The position numbers and the translations under genes were made by a program. Source: Staphylococcus sp. IVB6181 (GTDB taxonomy: Bacteria > Bacillota > Bacilli > Staphylococcales > Staphylococcaceae). From it: DNA of 64,000 nt. This document shows positions 8,073-15,729 of this stretch, in pieces. Numbering within the stretch: the stretch's first letter is position 1; every line of letters begins with the position of its first letter. The notes under the pieces were generated by a model. The model ran no database searches. It was not told the DNA's origin and worked only from the letters and a program-made list of their open reading frames with translations. Location of the stretch: NCBI RefSeq assembly GCF_025561445.1, contig NZ_CP095096.1:2459822-2523821 (forward strand). The letters run 5' to 3'.

Positions 8073-9061
8073 TATTGCAATGTTTGTGCTGCAGTGATGA
8101 TTGATAAGTTGAAGACATCTTCAGTTGAGCAGCCGCGGCTTAAGTCGTTTACTGGAGAATTCAAGCCTTGCAATACAGGTCCGATTGCTTCATAACCGCC
8201 TAAACGCTGTGCAATTTTATAGCCGATGTTGCCTCCTTCTAAGCTAGGGAACACAAAGACATTTGCATCACCGTTGATTTTAGCGTCTGGTGCTTTTTTC
8301 GCTGCAACTTCTGGTACGATTGCTGCGTCGAATTGGAATTCGCCGTCAATAACAACATCGTTTAAACCTTCTGATTCAGCTTTTTCTTGTGCTGCTTTTG
8401 TTGCTTGTGCTACTTTTTCAACGTCGTCTGATTTTGCAGAACCTTTTGTTGAGAAGCTTAATAATGCAACTTTAGGGTCCATACCGAAGCTTTTCGCTGT
8501 TTTTGCACTTTCTACAGCAATTTCAGCTAAGTCTGTTGCTTCTAGTGTCGGGTTGATTGCACAGTCGCCGAATACATATTGTGCGTCGTCTTTAATCATG
8601 AAGAACACACCTGAAGTTTTCGCAACGCCTGGTTTTGTTTTGATAATTTGCAATGCAGGACGTACAGTATCGCCTGTAGAGTGTGCAGCACCGCTGACAA
8701 GCCCTTCTGCTTTACCTGTATAAACAAGCATTGTACCGAAGTAGTTTACATTGTTCAGCATGTCTTCTGCTTGTTCTTTTGTCGCTTTGCCTTTACGACG
8801 TTCTACAAATGCTTCCACCAATTCTGGTTTCAATTCACTTGTTTCTGGTGTAATAATTTCGATGCCTGAAATATCTAAACCTTTGTCTTCTGCGAGTGAT
8901 TTGATTTTGTCTTCATCACCTAAAACAACAGGTTCCACAAAATCTGAAGCTTGTAATTTTGTTGCTGCAGTTAATACACGTTCATCTTCACCCTCAGGTA
9001 ATACGATTCTTACATTCTTTCCTGAAAGTTTGTCTTTCAATACATCTAATAAACTAGGCAT
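8072..9061 (-). CDS. pta: phosphate acetyltransferase
   Basis: 329 residues from ATG 9059-9061. It interconverts acetyl-CoA plus phosphate and acetyl-phosphate plus CoA, the first step of acetate overflow. Motifs: RIVLPEGEDERVLTAA near the N-terminus, GLVSGAAHSTGDTVRPALQ at about 125-143, and SPVNDLSRGCSTEDVFN near the C-terminus. A longer frame opens at 9106, but AAGGAGG lies 5 nt before the ATG at 9061, so the shorter start is chosen. Co-transcribed with lipL, divergent from hemQ. Confidence 0.93.
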   Translation of the reverse strand: MPSLLDVLKDKLSGKNVRIVLPEGEDERVLTAATKLQASDFVEPVVLGDEDKIKSLAEDKGLDISGIEIITPETSELKPELVEAFVERRKGKATKEQAEDMLNNVNYFGTMLVYTGKAEGLVSGAAHSTGDTVRPALQIIKTKPGVAKTSGVFFMIKDDAQYVFGDCAINPTLEATDLAEIAVESAKTAKSFGMDPKVALLSFSTKGSAKSDDVEKVAQATKAAQEKAESEGLNDVVIDGEFQFDAAIVPEVAAKKAPDAKINGDANVFVFPSLEGGNIGYKIAQRLGGYEAIGPVLQGLNSPVNDLSRGCSTEDVFNLSIITAAQTLQ

Positions 9062-9107
9062 AATATCCTCCTTGGAAATCACGGTTTTATAAATTTTTTC
9101 ATCCATT

Positions 9108-9113
9108 ATTATA
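9108..9113 (-). promoter_or_regulatory. candidate -10 box of the pta-lipL promoter
   Basis: The minus strand reads GCGTATAATAATGG here, a consensus -10 about 45 nt upstream of the pta start. The -35 region is poor, so confidence is limited. Confidence 0.45.
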
Positions 9114-9156
9114 CGCTATTTTACAAGTAATTACCACGCTCTTACTTTCAATCAAT

Positions 9157-9184
9157 TTGTATGCTTTGCATCAACCTTTATGAT
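9157..9184 (+). promoter_or_regulatory. candidate hemQ promoter
   Basis: TTGTAT at 9157-9162, a 16-bp spacer and TATGAT at 9179-9184, about 45 nt before hemQ. Plausible SigA promoter. Confidence 0.5.
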
Positions 9185-9228
9185 AAACTTTGATGTGAAT
9201 CAATAGATATTTCAAAGGAGCGATAATA

Positions 9229-9978
9229 ATGAGTCAAGCAGCAGAAACATTAGATGGTTGGTACAGCCTCCATTTATTTTATGCAATCGACTGGCCAACA
9301 TTACGTCTTGTACCTAGTGAAGACCGTCAAGAAATTGTCAAAGAATTCCAAGACTTCTTAGACAAATTAGGTTCAGTACGTAAAGTTCAAAACGGTGATC
9401 ACGCACTGTATAATATTACAGGCCAAAAAGCAGATGTTTTACTTTGGGTATTACGTCCAGAAATGCAAGAGCTTAATGCTATTGAACTTGCATTAAACAA
9501 ATTACGTATCGCAGATTACTTTATCCCAACGTACTCATACGTATCTGTTATCGAATTAAGCAACTATCTTGCAGGCAAATCAGACGAAGATCCATATGAA
9601 AACCCGCATGTTAAAGCACGTCTTTATCCTGAATTGCCGCATTCAGATTATATCTGCTTCTATCCAATGAACAAACGCCGCAATGAAACATATAACTGGT
9701 ATATGCTTTCAATGGATGAACGTAAAAAATTAATGTATGACCACGGTATGATTGGTCGTAAATATGCCGGTAAAATCAAACAATTCATCACTGGCTCAGT
9801 TGGATTTGACGATTACGAATGGGGCGTTACATTATTTGCAGATGACGTACTTCAATTCAAGAAAATCGTTTATGAAATGCGCTTTGATGAAACAACTGCG
9901 CGTTATGGCGAATTCGGCAGTTTCTTTGTCGGCCATAAATTACCTGAAGACAGCTTAGAAAAATTCTTCAGTATTTAA
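9229..9978 (+). CDS. hemQ: coproheme decarboxylase HemQ
   Basis: 249 residues, chlorite dismutase-like fold, final enzyme of the coproporphyrin-dependent heme pathway of Gram-positive bacteria. It turns coproheme into heme b by two oxidative decarboxylations using peroxide. [19 protein letters not shown] (about residues 141-160) carries the catalytic Tyr, and MYDHGMIGR (about 169-177) carries the proximal heme-iron His. [15 protein letters not shown] closes the protein. AAAGGAGCG precedes the ATG at 8-9 nt. It lies divergent from pta, the arrangement I recall in S. aureus. Confidence 0.93.
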   Translation: MSQAAETLDGWYSLHLFYAIDWPTLRLVPSEDRQEIVKEFQDFLDKLGSVRKVQNGDHALYNITGQKADVLLWVLRPEMQELNAIELALNKLRIADYFIPTYSYVSVIELSNYLAGKSDEDPYENPHVKARLYPELPHSDYICFYPMNKRRNETYNWYMLSMDERKKLMYDHGMIGRKYAGKIKQFITGSVGFDDYEWGVTLFADDVLQFKKIVYEMRFDETTARYGEFGSFFVGHKLPEDSLEKFFSI

Positions 9979-10002
9979 GATAAGAGATAAATTAGATAAA
10001 GC

Positions 10003-10047
10003 AAGGGACACAAGTCATGGAGAGTTCATGATTTTTGTGTCCCTTTT
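10003..10047 (+). terminator. terminator after hemQ
   Basis: AAGGGACACAAGTCATG pairs with CATGATTTTTGTGTCCCTTTT; nearly perfect 15-bp stem with a T-rich tail. Confidence 0.85.
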
Positions 10048-10152
10048 CTTATGTATATTTATTTTATTCGCTATCTTTCTATCATTTACCACAACATCAA
10101 AAGTTCGTGTCTCCAGGGCACAAAACAGGATGTAATCAAATGGTGTAAAGAC

Positions 10153-10198
10153 AAAAGAGAACTTCCCAACAAACTCCTGTTGTTGAAAGCTCTCTTTT
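10153..10198. terminator. bidirectional terminator-like hairpin
   Basis: AAAAGAGA and TCTCTTTT close a stem that continues through CTT/AAG and CAACA/TGTTG. On the minus strand it is followed by TTTTGTCTTT. It could end a minus-strand transcript coming from the structured block to its right. Confidence 0.6.
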
Positions 10199-10229
10199 GA
10201 TGGATTTATATAAAGGTGTGATTCATTAA

Positions 10230-10505
10230 TTAAAGCAGAATGCTAGCCAGCACCGAGAAATGAATGACACCTATGTACCACACGTATGCTGGCTATCTGA
10301 GCCTGCATGCTAGCGGCACGTTCTTCGGCATCTACCACTCCCAATGTTGGCAGCTTCTGCCGTATAGTATAAGCATACAACTGCACGGCTTGAATGCAGT
10401 GTTGCTCATCCCTCCTGTAGTGTCCTTGGAGAACTTTGCCACTACTTGTTTAGCAGGTTAACTGTGAAGCGGTTACCGTCGCTACCCAGTTAACACACTT
10501 CAACA
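10230..10505. ncRNA. candidate structured RNA or leader, unassigned
   Basis: A visibly GC-richer island in AT-rich flanks, with no family-like open frame. It is packed with inverted repeats: TAGCCAGCA/TGCTGGCTA, TGGCA-GCTTC-TGCCG, CTGCA-CGGCTTGAA-TGCAG, GTAGTG...CACTAC, and a terminal GTTAACTG...CAGTTAAC stem enclosing GGT/ACC and GC/GC pairs. It does not look like tmRNA, RNase P, SRP RNA, a T-box or a riboswitch I know. On the minus strand a terminator-like hairpin lies downstream (10153-10198); on the plus strand it would be a leader for the exporter pair. Strand and function are unresolved. Confidence 0.4.
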
Positions 10506-10805
10506 GTCAACCACTATAACTTTAACCGTTTTGAAATATTTGAAACATTGGATAGAATATTGGATTATTTGATTGCCTTCTTTTAATTATATAAAGTCAA
10601 TTATGAAATTATTGATATGATAAAAAATACATCGACTATGTAAAGCTCACTCTCGATAACGAGTTGGTATATGAATACCTCATTTTTCAAAATTTACACA
10701 ATCGAAACGAATTCTTCGGTTGTTTCTCTCCTTGTTTTCCTACATAATTGATGTATTGATTTGAATATTCACAAAAATATAAGGACAACTTTACGACAGA
10801 AGAAA

Positions 10806-11600
10806 ATGAGTGATGATATGGAATTAGATAACAGAGTAAGTTATATAGAAGATACGCCTAAAGAACGCCTAGCGAAAGATACGATTATGCTTGCAGGACG
10901 TATATTATTAGAGTCTGGTGCCGAAGGTACTCGTGTCGAAGGTACGATGACGCGTATTGCGGAAACATTAGGCTTTAACCAAAGCAACAGCTTTGTGACT
11001 AATACAGTGATCAATTTCTTGCTTGATAATCAAACAACGCCAAGAATGTATAGAATCGAATCACGTGATACCAATTTAATTAAAATTTCCCAAACCAATT
11101 CTGTTTCTCGTAAATTAGCATCTGGTGATATTAGTTTAGAAGAAGCTTACACACGTTTGAAACAGGTCTATAGAACTAAACAAACACATGATTTAATTTA
11201 TAAAGGAATAGCTGCCGCAATCATTTCAATCAGCTTTTTATACTTGCAGACGGGTAATTTCGTAGATATTGTTGCGACCGTTTTTGCTGGCTCCCTTGGT
11301 TATCTGGTTGTAGAAATGCTCTACCGCGCTAATTTAAAAACTTTATTTATACCAGAATTTCTAGGTTCTGTTGTAATCGGAGGGATTGCAATACTTGGAA
11401 ATAATATGGTCCCCGACGGTTCGCTCTCTGCGATTATTATCGCCGCAGTCATGCCGATTGTCCCAGGAGTGTTGATTACCAATGCAATCCAAGACTTATT
11501 CGGGGGACACATGATGATGTTCACGACTAAATCATTAGAAGCGCTCGTTACTTCGTTCGGCATAGGTGCAGGCGTAGGTACGATGCTGCTGATATTTTAA
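10806..11600 (+). CDS. threonine/serine exporter family, large subunit (ThrE/YjjP, DUF1212-type)
   Basis: About 264 residues. The N-terminal half is cytosolic (TIMLAGRILLESGAEGTRVEGTMTRIA, typical of the family), followed by about five membrane segments from residue 130 on, including IVPGVLITNAIQDLFGGHMM. The split form of ThrE has a YjjP-like and a YjjB-like subunit; the next gene is the partner. The frame is open from a TTG at 10761 without a ribosome binding site; ATG at 10806 (weak AGAAG upstream) is preferred, but the start is uncertain. Substrate specificity is inference. Confidence 0.75.
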   Translation: MSDDMELDNRVSYIEDTPKERLAKDTIMLAGRILLESGAEGTRVEGTMTRIAETLGFNQSNSFVTNTVINFLLDNQTTPRMYRIESRDTNLIKISQTNSVSRKLASGDISLEEAYTRLKQVYRTKQTHDLIYKGIAAAIISISFLYLQTGNFVDIVATVFAGSLGYLVVEMLYRANLKTLFIPEFLGSVVIGGIAILGNNMVPDGSLSAIIIAAVMPIVPGVLITNAIQDLFGGHMMMFTTKSLEALVTSFGIGAGVGTMLLIF

Positions 11601-11619
11601 AAGAGGAGGCTGACACAAC

Positions 11620-12078
11620 ATGTTATATTGGATTTCTCACTTTTTCTTTAGTTATATTGCCTCCCTCTTCTTTTGTGTCATTTTCGATGCGCCGAAGCGC
11701 ATGTATGTATGGGCAGGATTAGTGGGATCATGCGGATGGATGGTATATATCTTTTTATATTCCGGTCTGCATATTCATACAATCTATGCTTCTTTCTTCG
11801 GCAGTTTAGCACTTGGTTTGCTGAGCCATATCATGGCTCGTCTGAAAAAAGAACCCGTCATTATCTTTATGGTACCTGGTATTATCCCCTTGGTACCTGG
11901 AGGACTTGCATTCGACACCACAAAAAGCCTGGTGATACTTCAGTTTAACAAAGCAGTACCTACCATGCTTGAGGTTACTTTAATTGCCGGTGCAATTGCG
12001 GCAGGTCTCCTTTTTGCCGATCAGCTTTCACGTCTTTTGATTACTTGGAAGAGTGCAGTAAAACAAAAAGTAAAATGA
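11620..12078 (+). CDS. threonine/serine exporter family, small subunit (YjjB/DUF3815-type)
   Basis: 152 residues and about four to five membrane helices. The core motif MVPGIIPLVPGGLAFDTTKSL (about residues 84-104) matches the ThrE_2 domain, the partner of the preceding protein. AGAGGAGG is 9-10 nt before the ATG, and the gap to the upstream gene is 19 nt, so the two form an operon. A terminator follows. Confidence 0.8.
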   Translation: MLYWISHFFFSYIASLFFCVIFDAPKRMYVWAGLVGSCGWMVYIFLYSGLHIHTIYASFFGSLALGLLSHIMARLKKEPVIIFMVPGIIPLVPGGLAFDTTKSLVILQFNKAVPTMLEVTLIAGAIAAGLLFADQLSRLLITWKSAVKQKVK

Positions 12079-12091
12079 ATTTCAGAATACG

Positions 12092-12127
12092 AAACGTCTC
12101 CTTTCTATCGAAAGCGAGGCGTTCTTT
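12092..12127 (+). terminator. terminator after the exporter pair
   Basis: AAACGTCTC...GAGGCGTTCTTT forms an 8-9 bp stem with one mismatch, with CTTTC/GAAAG extending inside. Confidence 0.65.
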
Positions 12128-12230
12128 AGTACTTATCCATATATTTCTCTATCAGTCTTGCTTTTTATTTTCCGAATATTTAAAATATAATTAAAGCGTT
12201 TACATAAGATTCAGGAAGAAGGAAGACATC

Positions 12231-13019
12231 ATGAAAAAGCTTAAATTGACCCTTAAAGGATCACTTGCTGAACAAAAGTTTCTCGAACAGAAAAAACAAG
12301 AAGGTTATTACTTAACGCGTGTTATCAACGGCGTTTATACTTTCAAACATAATCCTGCAGTTAAGAATATGAAACTCCAGGTCAACTTTATTAAAACAAA
12401 AGATATAGAAACGCAACCTACGCTCGATAACAACAGTCCTTATTTCGCAATGACAACCAAACAACTCAACTACTCAAAACATACATTGGTGTACAGCTAT
12501 TTAAAAGACACTGAAAACCCTATCTATAGCAACACAGATACTAAAGCAGAAGAATATCAATACCTTAAGCACTTTCAAAATACCATCTTAACTCTTGCTA
12601 TTTTAGCGTTATTTATCTGTATTGCTTTATGGGCTTATTTCACTTCAATCGGCTATACAAATGTAATGGCACCTTTACCTATGAAAATCATGAGCGGTGT
12701 ATTTATTGCGGTAGTATTATTTTATTTGATGATTAAACACCGAATCAGAACAAGCTGCCCAACTTACGTCGATCAGTTCTACCTCAGTTATTCCGTTTCC
12801 ATTCGAACAACTGATGGACCGCCTGACTTAAATAAACTCAAACATTTAGGCGCATGGCGTTACGTGCTGGAAAAGAACGGTAAATATTACTACAACTTGC
12901 ACAGCAAACAACCAAAAGACTCCATCATCCACTCTATTTGTACAAGATTAGACATGAAACCAGAACAAATCTTTGTATATTCAGCATTGGATTTATTTCC
13001 TGTTCGTGGACACTTTTAA
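12231..13019 (+). CDS. membrane protein of unknown function, DUF2812-like
   Basis: 262 residues. The opening segment (EQKFLEQKKQEGYYLTRV ... VYTFKHN) resembles the DUF2812 opening, where a short cytosolic repeat precedes membrane helices; two hydrophobic segments lie at about residues 118-140 (TILTLAILALFICIALWAYF) and 150-166. The C-terminal 90 residues are soluble and rich in aromatic and charged residues. No enzyme motif is seen. The ATG is preceded by GGAAGAAGGAAG. Family assignment is tentative; no function proposed. Confidence 0.55.
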   Translation: MKKLKLTLKGSLAEQKFLEQKKQEGYYLTRVINGVYTFKHNPAVKNMKLQVNFIKTKDIETQPTLDNNSPYFAMTTKQLNYSKHTLVYSYLKDTENPIYSNTDTKAEEYQYLKHFQNTILTLAILALFICIALWAYFTSIGYTNVMAPLPMKIMSGVFIAVVLFYLMIKHRIRTSCPTYVDQFYLSYSVSIRTTDGPPDLNKLKHLGAWRYVLEKNGKYYYNLHSKQPKDSIIHSICTRLDMKPEQIFVYSALDLFPVRGHF

Positions 13020-13051
13020 TACGTTTATATGTATAAAGCAATATAATTAAA

Positions 13052-13061
13052 CCGCACTTCC
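13052..13061. other. left arm of a terminator-like hairpin split by IS3 element A
   Basis: CCGCACTTCC here pairs with GGAAAGTGCGG at 14907-14917 on the far side of the insertion. Removing the element and one TCA copy leaves a 10-bp stem (one bulged base) with a 9-nt loop between the convergent DUF2812-like and dedA genes. Confidence 0.7.
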
Positions 13062-13145
13062 CTCTTCATGAACTGCTCCCTGTCAAGTAGACAGGAAAAA
13101 AACAAAAAATAATTTATTGGGAATCTGATAAACAAATTTTAAGTT

Positions 13146-13188
13146 ACTGTACAAATGAGTTGATAAATCTCGTTTGTACAGTTTTTTT
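13146..13188 (+). terminator. strong terminator inside the tail of element A
   Basis: ACTGTACAAATGAG pairs with CTCGTTTGTACAGT (one mismatch), followed by TTTTTTT. It would stop plus-strand transcription entering the element from the DUF2812-like gene. Confidence 0.85.
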
Positions 13189-13216
13189 ATTCTCCTAGCG
13201 CACTATCGTTTGCTTG

Positions 13217-13265
13217 ATCTGGTAAAAAAAGTGGTGCGCTACGCACACTACTTCTTTTACCAGAT
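13217..13265. repeat. large palindrome
   Basis: ATCTGGTAAAA and TTTTACCAGAT are exact arms; AAGT, GTGC and GCAC, ACTT extend the stem inward, giving about 20 paired positions over 49 bases. It lies between the tail terminator and the orfB stop. Possibly a second terminator or a cruciform. Confidence 0.8.
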
Positions 13266-13291
13266 TATTTAGGGTAGACATTAGTTAGAAG

Positions 13292-14080
13292 TTAAGCAAT
13301 TAATCTTTCCATTTCCAAAGTAATTCTCTCATTGTTGTAAAAATCAATGTATTCTTTAAACTGCGAGCGTGCAGTTTTTATATCCTTGAATTTATAATGT
13401 CTATTACCGCGATAAATTTCTGATTTCATTATTCCCCAAAATGATTCCATTGGACTATTATCTATGCATCGTCCGACTCGTGACATGCTTTGAATAACAC
13501 CTTGCTCATCGAGCAAGAATTTAAAATGTTTGCTTGTATATTGAAAACCTCTGTCGCTATGTAGTATTAAGCCGCTTATATTTTTCACTTTCTTTAACGC
13601 TTTATTGAAAGTATTAAAAACCAGCTGATTGTTATTTGAATAACTTATATCATAGCTTACAATTTTACCTGTTCCGAGATCTCTGATAGCGCTTAAATAA
13701 AATTTCCTTCCATTTTCTAAAATAAGTTCTGTCACATCTGTTACCCATTTTTTGTTAGCTTCCGTTTCACTAAATTCTCTATCTAATAAATTCTCTGCAG
13801 TAATAGTAGGTGTTGAGGGTCTATATCTTTTTCTTGCAGCACGTATGCAAGATTTTAGACCTAATTTTTTCATTAAACGATATACTCGTTTACGACTTAC
13901 TTTTTTATCCAGTCTTAAACAGATATATATACGAATACGACGATAACCATATATACCGTTGTATTTATTGAAAATCCACAAGATTTCTTTCATTAATATT
14001 TCATCTTCAATTTCACGCTGTGTTTTAAATTCTCTTCTCTTTCTCCACTTATAATAACTGGCTCTAGAAATTCCAACCAC
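13292..14080 (-). CDS. IS3-family transposase OrfB (element A)
   Basis: 262 residues with the DDE integrase core: WVTDVTEL, LHSDRGFQY and SPMESFWGIMKSE. The frame is open upstream of the GTG at 14080 through KNEYPITLLCKV, which is normal family sequence. OrfB is in the +1 frame relative to orfA, whereas family frameshifting is -1, and stops separate the two, so the junction probably carries an indel. The C-terminus (ERITLEMERLIA) is shorter than usual. Probably impaired. Confidence 0.8.
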   Translation of the reverse strand: MVGISRASYYKWRKRREFKTQREIEDEILMKEILWIFNKYNGIYGYRRIRIYICLRLDKKVSRKRVYRLMKKLGLKSCIRAARKRYRPSTPTITAENLLDREFSETEANKKWVTDVTELILENGRKFYLSAIRDLGTGKIVSYDISYSNNNQLVFNTFNKALKKVKNISGLILHSDRGFQYTSKHFKFLLDEQGVIQSMSRVGRCIDNSPMESFWGIMKSEIYRGNRHYKFKDIKTARSQFKEYIDFYNNERITLEMERLIA

Positions 14081-14138
14081 CTTACATAACAGAGTTATTG
14101 GATATTCATTTTTTAAGTCTCTATTACAAGGTACTCAA

Positions 14139-14843
14139 CTATTTGTCTAAACGGCGATTGATCAGCTCTCTTTCTTTCTCCTTCAACTTTTTTAAAATCT
14201 TGTTTTCCATTTCTAAGTATTTGATTCTTTCTTCAAGAGCTTTTGTTTTAGCTAATGCTTGTTCTTCATCAGTCATTGTCTGAGTTGGCTTACCTTTACC
14301 TCTTCCGTCTACAAGACCGGCACTTCCAAATTGTTCATATTTTTTAACCCAACTATATACTTGGCCATAATTAACATTATATTTTAAAGCTGTTTTCTTA
14401 TAATCTTTTTCTGACTCAATACATGCTTCTACTATTTCTACACGTTCTTCGAACGTTGTTTTTCTCGCTTTCATTGAATACACCCCTAGTAATGGAGAAT
14501 ATGAAACATTCTCTTTTCCTAAAGTATATCGTTTTATCCAATCCCTAACAGTAGAATATGCTGGAATATTATATTTTATTGCTAAATCAACAGCAGAAAC
14601 ACCTTCAGTTAAGTATTCCTGAACAATTGTTTCTTTAAATGCTTTACTATAAGTATTATTGCTTTTCTTTGGTAATAGTACCTCAACGCCATGTACTTTA
14701 TATTGGTGATATTTAAACATCACCTGTTTACGATTTAATTCTATACCACTCTTTTCTATAGCTTCATTACAACTATAACCTTCATCTATTAAACTAAATG
14801 TTAAGAGAAATAATTTAATGTCACTTTCGAGATATTTAGACAT
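14139..14843 (-). CDS. IS3-family transposase OrfA (element A)
   Basis: 234 residues. Two helix-turn-helix modules of the IS150 type are visible, one around SAVDLAIKYNIPAYSTVRDWIKRY and one around KKTALKYNVNYGQVYSWVKKYEQFG, followed by a leucine-zipper-like coiled coil (ALEERIKYLEMENKILKKLKEK). It binds the element ends and joins OrfB. Its ribosome binding site AGGGGGAG lies in the 3' arm of the palindrome at 14851-14894. Confidence 0.85.
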   Translation of the reverse strand: MSKYLESDIKLFLLTFSLIDEGYSCNEAIEKSGIELNRKQVMFKYHQYKVHGVEVLLPKKSNNTYSKAFKETIVQEYLTEGVSAVDLAIKYNIPAYSTVRDWIKRYTLGKENVSYSPLLGVYSMKARKTTFEERVEIVEACIESEKDYKKTALKYNVNYGQVYSWVKKYEQFGSAGLVDGRGKGKPTQTMTDEEQALAKTKALEERIKYLEMENKILKKLKEKERELINRRLDK

Positions 14844-14850
14844 AAGAATT

Positions 14851-14894
14851 CTCCCCCTATAGTTTTGTTTTTTTAGTGTCTACTATAGGGGGAG
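14851..14894 (-). promoter_or_regulatory. palindrome masking the orfA ribosome binding site (element A)
   Basis: Exact 12-bp arms CTCCCCCTATAG and CTATAGGGGGAG. On a transcript entering from outside, the hairpin would pair the AGGGGGAG that lies about 8 nt before the orfA ATG. A transcript starting inside the element would lack the 5' arm. A known kind of IS self-restraint; here inferred from layout. Confidence 0.75.
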
Positions 14895-14906
14895 CATATC
14901 ATCATC

Positions 14907-14917
14907 GGAAAGTGCGG
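14907..14917. other. right arm of the terminator-like hairpin split by element A
   Basis: GGAAAGTGCGG, complement of CCGCACTTCC at 13052-13061. It begins 10 nt beyond the dedA stop, where a dedA terminator would be expected. Confidence 0.7.
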
Positions 14918-14926
14918 TATTTATGT

Positions 14927-15547
14927 TTACTTATTTGATTTGCTGAAACGTTTCTTCACAAATAGTAGAACTAAAATAATAAATAAAATAACTAAGACGA
15001 TAAGTACTATACTTGAGAATGAATCGAATGCAGCTGAAATTTTCGGCCAAGCTGATCCTGCTTGATGACCTAATATTACAAGAACGGTGTTCCAAATTAA
15101 TGTACCAAGTGTGGTAAAGATTAAGAATGGTATGAGTCGCATGCCTGTTGTTCCGGCTGGAATTGAAATCAGGCTTCGAATCACTGGAATAAATCTTGCG
15201 AAGAAAACAACTTTATTGCCGTGTGTATCAAACCAGTCATCTGCTTTTTCTATGTCACTTGCTTTAAATCGCAATATTTTTCCTACTTTACCGTTTACCA
15301 GTTTCTGCAATCTTTCTACAGAGAGCAGTCGTCCTACATAATAAAGTACAATAGCGCCTGCTACTGAACCTAGTGTAGACGCAATAATTACACCAACAAC
15401 GTTCATATCTGAATGCAACGTTAAAAATCCGCTGAAAGTTAAAATCAATTCAGAAGGGATTGGAGGGAAGATATTCTCTAGAGCGATTAATAAGAATACT
15501 CCCAGGTAACCAAACTGATCGATAAAATTTTCGACCATCTGTTCCAT
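14927..15547 (-). CDS. DedA family membrane protein
   Basis: 206 residues with about five to six hydrophobic segments. The DedA hallmark FPPIPSELILTFSGFL is at about residues 27-42, and FARFIPVIRSLISIPAGTTGMRL at about 117-139 carries the conserved Arg residues of the re-entrant region. DedA proteins are implicated in lipid or undecaprenyl-phosphate carrier flipping and membrane homeostasis; the exact role here is not shown. AGGAGGAACCTT precedes the ATG. Its downstream terminator appears to be split by element A. Confidence 0.88.
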   Translation of the reverse strand: MEQMVENFIDQFGYLGVFLLIALENIFPPIPSELILTFSGFLTLHSDMNVVGVIIASTLGSVAGAIVLYYVGRLLSVERLQKLVNGKVGKILRFKASDIEKADDWFDTHGNKVVFFARFIPVIRSLISIPAGTTGMRLIPFLIFTTLGTLIWNTVLVILGHQAGSAWPKISAAFDSFSSIVLIVLVILFIILVLLFVKKRFSKSNK

Positions 15548-15684
15548 AAGGTTCCTCCTATTTATTATTTAGAAAAACAACAGATTCCTTTCAATCTGCT
15601 TTTTCCTTACTCGCTATAACTTATAAAAATTCCAAGCATTTTGCAAGTAAAATAGGGTGATTCAACAAATTCTATAAATTATTA

Positions 15685-15717
15685 AAGGCGAGGCATCTTT
15701 TATAATGGCCTCACCTT
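15685..15717 (-). terminator. terminator after the amino-acid permease gene
   Basis: AAGGTGAGGC pairs with GCCTCGCCTT (minus strand) followed by TAATAATTT; T-tract is weak. Confidence 0.6.
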
Positions 15718-15729
15718 ATTTAAAAGTAT

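Larger units (their letters stand above)
13069..14901 (-). mobile_element. IS3-family element A
   Basis: Bounded by TCA duplications (13066-13068 and 14902-14904) and by imperfect inverted ends. The left end reads TGAACTGCTCCC...AGTAGACAGGAAAAAAACAAAA, the complement of the right end TGATATGCTCCCCC...AGTAGACACTAAAAAAACAAAA. It contains orfA and orfB on the minus strand plus about 220 bp of noncoding tail at the orfB side, which is long for this family. That tail holds a strong plus-strand terminator and a large palindrome. Confidence 0.75.

Noticed and set aside
8226..9092. Long plus-strand frames opposite pta
   Set aside because: Antisense shadows of a strongly coding gene; no ribosome binding sites and Ser/Ala-rich translations.
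10341..10418. 25-codon minus-strand frame with AGGAGGG in the structured island
   Set aside because: AGGAGG is only one base from the ATG, too close to work, and the region is dominated by stems.
10264..10461. 65-codon plus-strand frame in the structured island
   Set aside because: No ribosome binding site; the sequence is explained by hairpins and the peptide has odd composition.
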